Position numbers and translations under genes: made by a program. The notes below the pieces were generated by a model, which ran no database searches, had not been told where the DNA came from, and was given only the letters and a program-made list of their open reading frames with translations. Below are positions 9,391 through 16,319 of a stretch of DNA of 64,000 nt, one piece after another (position 1 is the first letter of the stretch; each line of letters begins with the position of its first letter). This DNA is from Flavobacteriales bacterium (lineage in GTDB: Bacteria > Bacteroidota > Bacteroidia > Flavobacteriales > Flavobacteriaceae): positions 1 to 64,000 of the forward strand of contig JALWTX010000022.1 in the NCBI GenBank assembly GCA_026993355.1, read 5' to 3'.

Positions 9391-10108
9391 GTTTATTGTT
9401 TTATTTTTTATCAGTAATATAACTGCTGCACAAGTTATTCCGGTCGACACAATGCCTGTTCAGCCTGTATCTATTTCTAAACAAGATATAGAAAAATACC
9501 GGCAACAAAAAATTTTTGACTATCATCTTAAACAAGAATCAGATAATTTTATTGTGCGGACAGTCAAGTGGTTTAAACAAAAAATTATTTGGCTGCTTTT
9601 GAAATTTTTCAATTGGTTATTGGGTGCAAAAACCGCGGCCAAATGGCTTCAATATATTCTTAAAAGTTTACCATATGTCGCGATAATCTTATTTAGTTAC
9701 CTGTTGTTTAGATTTTTAATAGGCGCCGAATTAATTAAAACCGCTAACCGGCCGGCGCAAAAAAAAGCCGAAGTTAGATTTGCAACAGACGATGAAAACC
9801 TTATCAAAGACGCTAATTTATTGGACTTAATTCAACAAGCTGAACAAAGTGAGGATTACAGGTTAGCTTTAAGATACTTTTATCTAAAAATTTTAAAAGA
9901 ATTAACGCAAAAAAAAATTATCAATTGGCATCCGGATAAGACCAATAATGACTATGCTAAAGAAATAGCTGACAAAGATTTAAAAAATTCATTTAAAGCT
10001 CTGTCATATATTTATGATTATGTATGGTATGGTAAATATTATCCTGCTGAAAAAGACTACAAAAATTTGAAAAAAAAATTTTTAATTTTTATTGAAAAAC
10101 TTAAATAA
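9371..10108 (+). CDS. DUF4129 domain-containing protein
   Basis: 245 aa: an N-terminal signal peptide (IIIKFIVLFFISNITAAQ), a periplasmic stretch, a membrane helix near residues 96-120 (LPYVAIILFSYLLFRFLIG), and a cytoplasmic DUF4129 domain (LIQQAEQSEDYRLALRYFYL through YDYVWYGKYYP). DUF4129 proteins commonly accompany MoxR ATPase/DUF58 clusters. No MoxR or DUF58 gene follows here; grpE comes next behind its own promoter. Its start lies 20 nt inside the preceding gene. Confidence 0.82.
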   Translation: MKIIIIKFIVLFFISNITAAQVIPVDTMPVQPVSISKQDIEKYRQQKIFDYHLKQESDNFIVRTVKWFKQKIIWLLLKFFNWLLGAKTAAKWLQYILKSLPYVAIILFSYLLFRFLIGAELIKTANRPAQKKAEVRFATDDENLIKDANLLDLIQQAEQSEDYRLALRYFYLKILKELTQKKIINWHPDKTNNDYAKEIADKDLKNSFKALSYIYDYVWYGKYYPAEKDYKNLKKKFLIFIEKLK

Positions 10109-10119
10109 ACAAATGTCAA

Positions 10120-10151
10120 TTTGTCAGATTGCATAATTGGCAATATATTTG
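10120..10151 (+). promoter_or_regulatory. Bacteroidota-type promoter for grpE-dnaJ
   Basis: TTTG (10120-10123), a 20-nt spacer, TATATTTG (10144-10151). Transcription would start near 10158, about 36 nt before the grpE ATG. I see no CIRCE or other heat-shock operator. Confidence 0.75.
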
Positions 10152-10193
10152 CAAGTTGCTTCATAAATTAATTGATTAAAAAAAATTAATGCT

Positions 10194-10775
10194 ATGAGTA
10201 AGCAAGCCAAAAAGCACACTAAGAAAAAAACTGTAGAAGAAAATATAAAGAATACACAGCATCAAGCTGAAAAAGACTTAAAAGAACCAAAAGAACAAAC
10301 AAAAGATATGTCTAAAAAAGAAAGCCCGTCGCAAGCTGAATTAGAGCAAATGATTAAGGAAGAAAAAGATAAATACCTTCGGTTGTACGCTGATTTTGAA
10401 AATTATAGAAAGCGAACAGCCAAAGAAAAGTTAGAAATGTTTGAAACAGCAGCCGAGGGTGTCATTAAAAATTTGTTGCCTGTTTTGGATGATTTTGAAC
10501 GCGCTATAACCGAAATGTCGAAAAATGGTGAAAATGAGATGCTGAAAGGGGTACAACTCATTTATGATAAACTTAAAAAAACCTTGGAAAAAGAAGGGTT
10601 AAAACATATAGAAGTTAATAAAGGAGATCAATTTGACCCTGAAAAACATGAAGCTATTGCGCAAATGCCGGTTGAGGATGATAAAATGAAGAACAGAGTA
10701 GTAGATGTAGTTGAAAAAGGTTATCAATTAGGATCTAAAAACATACGTTATCCAAAAGTTGTAACTGGTAAGTAG
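10194..10775 (+). CDS. grpE: Nucleotide exchange factor GrpE
   Basis: Releases ADP from DnaK in the Hsp70 cycle. 193 aa: a highly charged N-terminal region of about 60 residues, then the long coiled coil (KYLRLYADFENYRKRTAKEK), then the beta domain (GDQFDPEKHEAIAQMPV ... VVDVVEKGYQLG). Length and motifs are standard. It is followed by dnaJ after 87 nt containing a hairpin. The order grpE-dnaJ without dnaK is common in Bacteroidota. Confidence 0.97.
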   Translation: MSKQAKKHTKKKTVEENIKNTQHQAEKDLKEPKEQTKDMSKKESPSQAELEQMIKEEKDKYLRLYADFENYRKRTAKEKLEMFETAAEGVIKNLLPVLDDFERAITEMSKNGENEMLKGVQLIYDKLKKTLEKEGLKHIEVNKGDQFDPEKHEAIAQMPVEDDKMKNRVVDVVEKGYQLGSKNIRYPKVVTGK

Positions 10776-10798
10776 TCAGTTATTTAAATAAATTAATC

Positions 10799-10837
10799 AA
10801 GCTGTCATTATTTCTGGCACAGACTTAATGGCAGTTT
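10799..10837 (+). terminator. Hairpin between grpE and dnaJ (attenuator or processing site)
   Basis: A stem of about 12 bp (10799-10810 with 10826-10837, including two G-T pairs) around a 15-nt loop. It runs into a short T stretch and then TTTTG. The short U run suggests partial termination or an mRNA processing and stability element rather than a full stop before dnaJ. Confidence 0.45.
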
Positions 10838-10862
10838 TGTTGTAATAAAACCCAAGTTAAAT

Positions 10863-11987
10863 ATGAAAAGAGATTATTACGAAATATTAGGGATTAGCCG
10901 AAGTGCGACTGCTGCGGAAATTAAAAGAGCTTATCGCAAAAAAGCCATAGAATTTCATCCTGATAAAAATCCGGGTGATAAAGAAGCCGAAGAAAAATTT
11001 AAAGAAGCGGCAGAGGCATATGAAATACTTTCTGATCCTGACAAAAAGGCACGTTATGACCAATATGGACATCAAGCCTTTGAAGGTCCCGGTGGTTATG
11101 GTGGTGCGCATCATATGGATATGGAAGATATTTTTGCCCAATTTGGTGATATCTTCGGTGATATATTTGGTGGTAGTTTCCGGTCTCAAAATCATTCCCG
11201 CTCCGGTAGGGGACAAATAATTCGCGGAACAGATTTACGGGTTAGACTTAAAATAACGCTGGAGGATATTATTAAAGGAGGTGAAAAGAAAATAAAAATT
11301 AAACGGAAAGTAAAAGCACCAGGAACCACTTATCAAACATGTCATCAGTGTGGCGGTTCCGGCCGTGTAGCCAGGGTTACGAATACTATTTTTGGTAGAA
11401 TGCAAACAACCGGAACCTGTAATGTGTGTGGTGGAACCGGGCAAGTTTTACAAAGTAGGGGCAAAGGTAGCGATGCCAATGGTATGATTGTAAAAGAAGA
11501 TATTGTTTCTATTAATTTGCCCAAAGGTGTACGTAATGGCGTCCAATTAAGAGTCGGAGGAAAGGGTAATGAAGCTCCCGGACAAAATGGTATTCCTGGT
11601 GACTTGATTGTCCAATTAGAGGAGTTGAGTGATGATAAATTCAAACGTGAAGGTAACAATTTACATCATGACTTATATATCAGCATTCCCGAAGCAGTTT
11701 TAGGGGTCGATAAAATATTAGAAACACCACATGGTAAAATTAAACTGCATTTGCCCGAAGGCACACAGTCCGGCAAAATTTTAAGACTTAAAAACAAAGG
11801 TGTGCCCGATTTAGATGGTTATGGTTATGGTGATATGCTGATTAATATTAATATTTGGGTGCCTAAAAAATTGGATAAAGAGCAACGTGAATTTTTTGAA
11901 AAGAATTTGAATCATCCCAATTTTCAACCCAATCCGGGCAAGTCAGAAAAATCGTTTTTTGAAAAAATTCATGATATGTTTTCATAA
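10863..11987 (+). CDS. dnaJ: Chaperone DnaJ with a reduced zinc finger
   Basis: Hsp40 co-chaperone that stimulates DnaK ATPase and delivers substrates. 374 aa: J domain with HPD at residues 32-34, a Gly/Phe-rich linker (about 75-125), a zinc-finger region, and two C-terminal beta-sandwich domains. Only two CxxCxGxG repeats are present (Cys160/163 and Cys186/189), where classical DnaJ has four. By alignment in mind with E. coli these are repeats 2 and 3, so the second zinc site is kept and the first is lost. The substrate-binding part otherwise looks intact. A strong terminator follows. Confidence 0.95.
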   Translation: MKRDYYEILGISRSATAAEIKRAYRKKAIEFHPDKNPGDKEAEEKFKEAAEAYEILSDPDKKARYDQYGHQAFEGPGGYGGAHHMDMEDIFAQFGDIFGDIFGGSFRSQNHSRSGRGQIIRGTDLRVRLKITLEDIIKGGEKKIKIKRKVKAPGTTYQTCHQCGGSGRVARVTNTIFGRMQTTGTCNVCGGTGQVLQSRGKGSDANGMIVKEDIVSINLPKGVRNGVQLRVGGKGNEAPGQNGIPGDLIVQLEELSDDKFKREGNNLHHDLYISIPEAVLGVDKILETPHGKIKLHLPEGTQSGKILRLKNKGVPDLDGYGYGDMLININIWVPKKLDKEQREFFEKNLNHPNFQPNPGKSEKSFFEKIHDMFS

Positions 11988-12003
11988 ACCTTAAACAATA
12001 AAC

Positions 12004-12035
12004 AAAAAGCAACTTCAAATTGAAAGTTGCTTTTT
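12004..12035 (+). terminator. Terminator after dnaJ
   Basis: A perfect 12-bp stem (AAAAAGCAACTT with AAGTTGCTTTTT) and an 8-nt loop, ending in a T run, 17 nt after the dnaJ stop. Confidence 0.88.
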
Positions 12036-12076
12036 TGTTTTTAAAATACTTATATTTGTCAAATAACCTGTTAATA

Positions 12077-13243
12077 ATGAAAAAAATTTTAATAATAGAA
12101 GATGAAGAATCTATTCGTAGAGTATTAAAACGTATTTTGCTGCAAATGGATTCAACTTATCAGATTGATGAAGCGGCAGATGGTGCTGAAGCTATCAAAA
12201 AAATTAAAGAAAATGATTTTGATTTAGCTTTATGTGATATAAAAATGCCTAAAAAAGATGGGTTGGAAGTTCTTGAAGAAAGTAAAAAAACAAAACCGGA
12301 AACGGCTTTTGTCATGATTTCAGGTCATGGCACCTTAGATACCGCCGTTAGAAGTATGCAATTGGGCGCGTTTGATTATATTGAAAAACCGCCGGATTTA
12401 AACCGTTTAATGACGACGGTTAAAAATGCACTTGAACATAAAGAACTGGTCGTTGAAAACACGAAACTCAAAAAGAAAGTCAGTAAAAAATATGAAATGA
12501 TTGGTGAATCTGAAAAGATTCGACAAATCAAAGAAATAATAGAAAAAGTTGCTCCTACGGATGCCCGTGTTTTAATAACCGGTAGTAATGGTAGTGGCAA
12601 AGAATTGGTGGCCCATTGGATTCACCAAAAAAGTCAACGCCGTAAAGGTCCAATGGTAGAGGTAAATTGTGCAGCTATTCCTTCCGAGTTAATTGAGAGT
12701 GTTTTATTTGGTCATGTAAAAGGTTCGTTTACAGGTGCTTATAAGGATAAAAAAGGAAAATTTGAACAAGCCAATGGCGGCACCTTATTTTTAGATGAAG
12801 TAGGAGATATGAGTTTGTCTGCACAAGCGAAAGTTTTGCGTGCGTTACAAGAAAATAAAATTAGCAGGGTTGGCAGTGATAAGGACATCAAAGTGGATGT
12901 GCGCGTAATAGCCGCCACCAATAAAAATCTTAAAAAAGAAATAGAAGAAGGTCGTTTTAGAGAAGATTTATACCACCGTTTGGCAGTTATTCCTATAGAA
13001 GTACCTTCTTTAAATGAACGTCGAGAAGACATTCCCTTATTAATAGATTACTTTTCAAAAAAAATTGCAACCGAGCAAGGGATGCCTTTAAAAAAGTTTA
13101 CCGATAAAGCTATAAAGCGTTTGCAAGCGTATGACTGGACCGGAAATATTAGAGAACTACGTAATGTTGTAGAACGTTTGCTGATTTTGGGAGGAAAAGA
13201 GATCACTGAAAAAGATGTCGAAACCTTTGCTCATAAAAATTAA
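12077..13243 (+). CDS. Sigma-54-type response regulator without DNA-binding domain
   Basis: 388 aa: an N-terminal receiver domain (acidic pocket EDE at 8-10, phospho-acceptor Asp54 in CDIKMP) and an NtrC-type AAA+ domain with Walker A GSNGSGKE (about 170-177), GSFTGA in place of GAFTGA (216-221), GGTLFLDEVGD and the arginine-finger region FREDLYHRL. The protein ends just after WTGNIRELRNVVERL plus about 20 residues, so the usual C-terminal Fis-type helix-turn-helix is absent. Start: the frame stays open upstream to 12020, but that lies inside the dnaJ terminator; the ATG at 12077 begins the canonical receiver sequence. A TATATTTG element is at 12051-12058. No histidine kinase gene is adjacent. 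Confidence 0.9.
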   Translation: MKKILIIEDEESIRRVLKRILLQMDSTYQIDEAADGAEAIKKIKENDFDLALCDIKMPKKDGLEVLEESKKTKPETAFVMISGHGTLDTAVRSMQLGAFDYIEKPPDLNRLMTTVKNALEHKELVVENTKLKKKVSKKYEMIGESEKIRQIKEIIEKVAPTDARVLITGSNGSGKELVAHWIHQKSQRRKGPMVEVNCAAIPSELIESVLFGHVKGSFTGAYKDKKGKFEQANGGTLFLDEVGDMSLSAQAKVLRALQENKISRVGSDKDIKVDVRVIAATNKNLKKEIEEGRFREDLYHRLAVIPIEVPSLNERREDIPLLIDYFSKKIATEQGMPLKKFTDKAIKRLQAYDWTGNIRELRNVVERLLILGGKEITEKDVETFAHKN

Positions 13244-13281
13244 TTGAAGATTGTATTTCAATTTTTTTAAAATAATTGTTC

Positions 13282-13383
13282 ATGCTAACAAAATTGCATT
13301 TTTGGCTCTTATTGTTTATTATATTTGATATAAGGGCGCAAGTAAATTCACATTCGAATGAGATTAAAGAGGTGTCTGTTTAA
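13282..13383 (+). pseudogene. Signal-peptide exon cut off by in-frame TAA (5' part of the YwqK-like gene)
   Basis: ATG at 13282 opens a 33-codon frame encoding a good signal peptide (MLTKLHFWLLLFIIFDIRAQ) plus a short linker. It ends at TAA 13381-13383. The next codon, in the same frame, is the ATG of the downstream repeat protein. The simplest reading is one exported protein of about 307 aa broken by a nonsense mutation (or a sequencing error) at codon 34. The alternative is a tiny coupled leader ORF. Confidence 0.6.
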
Positions 13384-14205
13384 ATGCTTAGGACTGACAT
13401 TGGTGAAAAAAATGAGAAAGTTAATCTGACCAAACAAATTGGAAAAATAAAGCATGGAAAAAAAAACGGTGTTTGGCAAACATTTTATAATAATGGCCAA
13501 CTTAAAAGTATTGGAAAATATAAGAATGGAAAAAAAGAAGGCCTATGGAAAACATTTTACGTGAGTGGAGGCATTAAAAGTGTTGGTAACTATATTGACG
13601 GGAAAAAAGATGGGGTATGGAAAACTTATTTTGTGAATGGGGAAATTTCGCGTATTGAAGAATTTGAAAATTTTGCTATTAAAAAGGAAGTAAAATATGC
13701 GGGGTCCTATGGGGTGCATTATATATCTTATGTAGATTACCATAAATATGAAGGAAACAAGCATTTAATTTTAAGATCGTTTAATGAGGGCAAAAATATT
13801 TCGGAAATTAAGGTGTTTTTGAATGCGAAGTTGGTTTTAAAAAAAGAATTTTATTATAAAACACATCAATTATCTTCGGAAACTGCATATGCAGATGAAA
13901 AAAAGAGCCATTTAAAAAAATATTGGAAAAATGGGAATCTTAAAGAAATAGCTAAATTTGACAGAGGAAGATTAATATTTTCAAGCTACTATTATGAAAA
14001 TGGCCAATTAAAAGAAAGTGATGAATGGAGGTATGGCCGGTTATTTAATATTAAGGAAAGTTTTGATCCAAATGGGAAAAAATTACCAAAAGGCAATTTT
14101 AAAAATGGGAATGGTGTTCATTTAGCTTACGATTCAAAAGGAAGATTGGCTTATAAAGCTGTGTATAAAGAGGGGAAACTAATTAAGATAGATAGATTAG
14201 ATTAA
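13384..14205 (+). CDS. MORN-variant/YwqK-like repeat protein, probably missing its signal peptide
   Basis: 273 aa with at least three clear N-terminal repeats of the form G-K-x-G-x-W-x-x-F/Y-x-x-G-x-x-x-S-x-G-x-Y (residues about 20-95) and weaker copies further on (YYENGQLKES, WKNGNLKEI). This is the pattern of MORN-variant proteins annotated as YwqK-family antitoxins. In Bacteroidota such proteins are usually exported or lipoproteins. The matching signal peptide lies immediately upstream in the same frame behind a stop codon, so the called protein would stay in the cytoplasm or be non-functional. No toxin gene is adjacent. Base composition is slightly more A-rich than the neighbours. Confidence 0.7.
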   Translation: MLRTDIGEKNEKVNLTKQIGKIKHGKKNGVWQTFYNNGQLKSIGKYKNGKKEGLWKTFYVSGGIKSVGNYIDGKKDGVWKTYFVNGEISRIEEFENFAIKKEVKYAGSYGVHYISYVDYHKYEGNKHLILRSFNEGKNISEIKVFLNAKLVLKKEFYYKTHQLSSETAYADEKKSHLKKYWKNGNLKEIAKFDRGRLIFSSYYYENGQLKESDEWRYGRLFNIKESFDPNGKKLPKGNFKNGNGVHLAYDSKGRLAYKAVYKEGKLIKIDRLD

Positions 14206-14277
14206 AGATATTTTATTTTAAAATATTTAATTATATAAAAGCATAAGATTTCCAAATAAATATATTTTGCCGCATAA

Positions 14278-14304
14278 AAAACCCTTCCAATCTGAAAGGG
14301 TTTT
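14278..14304. terminator. Bidirectional terminator between the YwqK-like gene and ilvE
   Basis: A 9-bp stem AAAACCCTT with AAGGGTTTT and a 9-nt loop, flanked by A and T runs, between convergent genes. A second AT-only hairpin lies just after the YwqK-like stop (about 14208-14226). Confidence 0.8.
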
Positions 14305-14325
14305 ATTTTAAAGTATTTTATTAAT

Positions 14326-15405
14326 TTAGTCAACTTTGACACGCCAGCCGTAAGGATCTTCACTCCGGTTGTACTGAATATCCATCAGTAGGTTTTTAAA
14401 TTTGTCGGCATAACTGACTTCAACTTTTGGTAAGTCAGCTTCATAATCCTTATACTTCAAACCTACAATAGGTAAAACAGTGGCTGCAGTGCCGGCACCG
14501 AAAATTTCTTTAAGTTCACCTTTTTTAGATGCTTCTATGACTTCAACTATTTCAATTGGACGTACCTCAACATCGATCCCTTGGTCTTTGGCTAATTGCA
14601 ATATAGAACGTCTTGTTACACCGGGTAAAATACGTGTGCTTTCCGGTATAGTAGGGGCTGTAAGTAATTTGTCTCCGATACGGAAAAAAATATTCATGGT
14701 ACCGGCTTCTTCTAAATATTTATGCTGTGCAGAATCAGTCCAAATAATTTGTTGAAAACCTTCGGCCTTGGCTTTTTCGGTCGGATAAAACTGTGCAGCA
14801 TAATTACCGGCAGCTTTAGCATAGCCCACACCACCATCGCATGCACGACTGTACTTATCTTCTATTTTAACTTTAACATCACCCGAATAATATTTTCCTG
14901 CAGGTGAAGTCATAACCATAAATCTATAAGAATCTGAAGGTGAAGCTGCCACGGCATTTTCTGTTGCAATATAAACAGGCCGGATATATAAAGATTCTCC
15001 ATTACCAGTCGGTATCCAATCTTTGTCTAATTTAACCAATTGTTTAATACCTTCCATAAAATATTCCTTTGGTATAGGCGGCATACCCAGGCGCTGAGCC
15101 GATTGATTCATCCGTTCGTAATTATCTTCGGGTCTAAAAAGAAAAACATTTCCATCCTTATCTTTATAAGCTTTCATTCCTTCAAAAACAGCTTGACCAT
15201 AATGAAAAACTTTGGCAGAGGGTTCGTAAGGCAAAGCTTGGTAAGGCATAATTTTTGGTGTTTGCCATTGACCATCGATATAATCAGCTACCAGCATATG
15301 ATCAGAGAACTTTTTACCAAAAACCAAGTTAGAGAAATCAGTGTCAGAAAGTTTAGATTTGTTCGTTTTTTCAATAATAAATTTGTTTGTAATGTTCGCT
15401 GTCAT
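14326..15405 (-). CDS. ilvE: Branched-chain amino acid aminotransferase
   Basis: A class IV PLP-dependent transaminase for the last step of Val, Leu and Ile synthesis and the first step of their breakdown. 359 aa, matching the longer BCAT form found in Bacteroidota. The PLP lysine is K197 in GYAKAAGNYAA. The conserved PYEPSAKVFHYGQAVFEG lies near residue 60, and EEAGTMNIFF and GVTRRSIL lie in the C-terminal half. The gene stands alone. A TAAATTTG -7-like element on the minus strand (15436-15429) precedes the start. Confidence 0.95.
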   Translation of the reverse strand: MTANITNKFIIEKTNKSKLSDTDFSNLVFGKKFSDHMLVADYIDGQWQTPKIMPYQALPYEPSAKVFHYGQAVFEGMKAYKDKDGNVFLFRPEDNYERMNQSAQRLGMPPIPKEYFMEGIKQLVKLDKDWIPTGNGESLYIRPVYIATENAVAASPSDSYRFMVMTSPAGKYYSGDVKVKIEDKYSRACDGGVGYAKAAGNYAAQFYPTEKAKAEGFQQIIWTDSAQHKYLEEAGTMNIFFRIGDKLLTAPTIPESTRILPGVTRRSILQLAKDQGIDVEVRPIEIVEVIEASKKGELKEIFGAGTAATVLPIVGLKYKDYEADLPKVEVSYADKFKNLLMDIQYNRSEDPYGWRVKVD

Positions 15406-15592
15406 GGTCGTTGTATATTAAGTTCTTACAAATTTACAAAAAATTAATCAAAAAAACTAAGAATATTGCAATAAAAATGTCTAATTTTGATAAATTAATA
15501 CAGATATGAAATTAGGTTTATAATCTTTAATCTTTTTGTGTTATCCTTAACAAATTATTAAAATTTAACTTAAATATTTTTAAAATCAATTA

Positions 15593-16252
15593 ATGGATAT
15601 AAAAGTAATTACGACCAATGATGGTTCTAAAAGTCTTTTTTTGCCCGGAATGAACGAAACTTATCATTCTAAATTTGGGGCAATAACTGAGTCGGAACAT
15701 GTGTATATCAAATCCGGATTAGCCCAACTTAATATAAATAAAATCAATATTTTAGAAATAGGTTTCGGTACGGGCTTAAATGTATTGTTGAGTTGGATGG
15801 CAGTTCAAGACAAGCCGGTCGAAATTTATTATGAGAGCCTTGAAAAATATCCTTTATCTTTAAAATTAATTCCGGAACTTAATTTTTTTCCTGACCCTGA
15901 TCAGCGTTCTTTATTTGAGAAAATACATCACGTACCATGGCAAAAAGTAACTGCGTTAACCCCCCGGTTCAGGTTGTTAAAAAATCAAGTTGATTTATCT
16001 CTTTACCATACCAATCAGAAATTTGACTTGGTTTATTTTGATGGTTTTGCGCCTGATAAACAGCCAGAACTATGGACAAGTCAAATTTTTGAAAAGATTT
16101 TTGGGCTGATGAACCCCTCAGGTATTTTAGTTACCTATTCGGCCAAAGGACGTGTAAGGCGGACGATGCAAGCCGTCGGTTTTAAGGTTGAAAGGCTGCC
16201 CGGGCCACCGGGTAAACGTGAAATGCTCAGAGCCATTAAGCCACTGACCTAA
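15593..16252 (+). CDS. mnmD: tRNA U34 methyltransferase MnmD
   Basis: An S-adenosylmethionine-dependent enzyme that completes mnm5(s2)U at the wobble position. It corresponds to the N-terminal domain of bifunctional MnmC. The 219-aa length lacks the FAD oxidase domain, as in stand-alone MnmD. The SAM motif is LEIGFGTGLNVL (about residues 54-65), and the family segment YFDGFAPDKQPELW and C-terminal LPGPPGKREML are present. The S9 peptidase follows after a short gap that contains its own leader. Confidence 0.9.
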   Translation: MDIKVITTNDGSKSLFLPGMNETYHSKFGAITESEHVYIKSGLAQLNINKINILEIGFGTGLNVLLSWMAVQDKPVEIYYESLEKYPLSLKLIPELNFFPDPDQRSLFEKIHHVPWQKVTALTPRFRLLKNQVDLSLYHTNQKFDLVYFDGFAPDKQPELWTSQIFEKIFGLMNPSGILVTYSAKGRVRRTMQAVGFKVERLPGPPGKREMLRAIKPLT

Positions 16253-16319
16253 ATTTTTGTTAAGAGGTATTTTTTTAAGAAAAAATAAATTAATTTCGTA
16301 TAAATTAAAAATCTTAAAG

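Noticed and set aside
10813-10835. A sigma-54-like TGGCAC element between grpE and dnaJ
   Set aside because: The GC element is 3 nt too far from the GG element for a -24/-12 promoter, and the sequence is explained by the hairpin.
12020-12076. Longer start for the sigma-54-type regulator
   Set aside because: The extra 19 codons lie in the dnaJ terminator and promoter region; the ATG at 12077 begins the canonical receiver domain.
13384-14205. A toxin-antitoxin module suggested by the YwqK name
   Set aside because: No toxin-like gene is adjacent; the family name reflects MORN-variant repeats and not a demonstrated antitoxin role.
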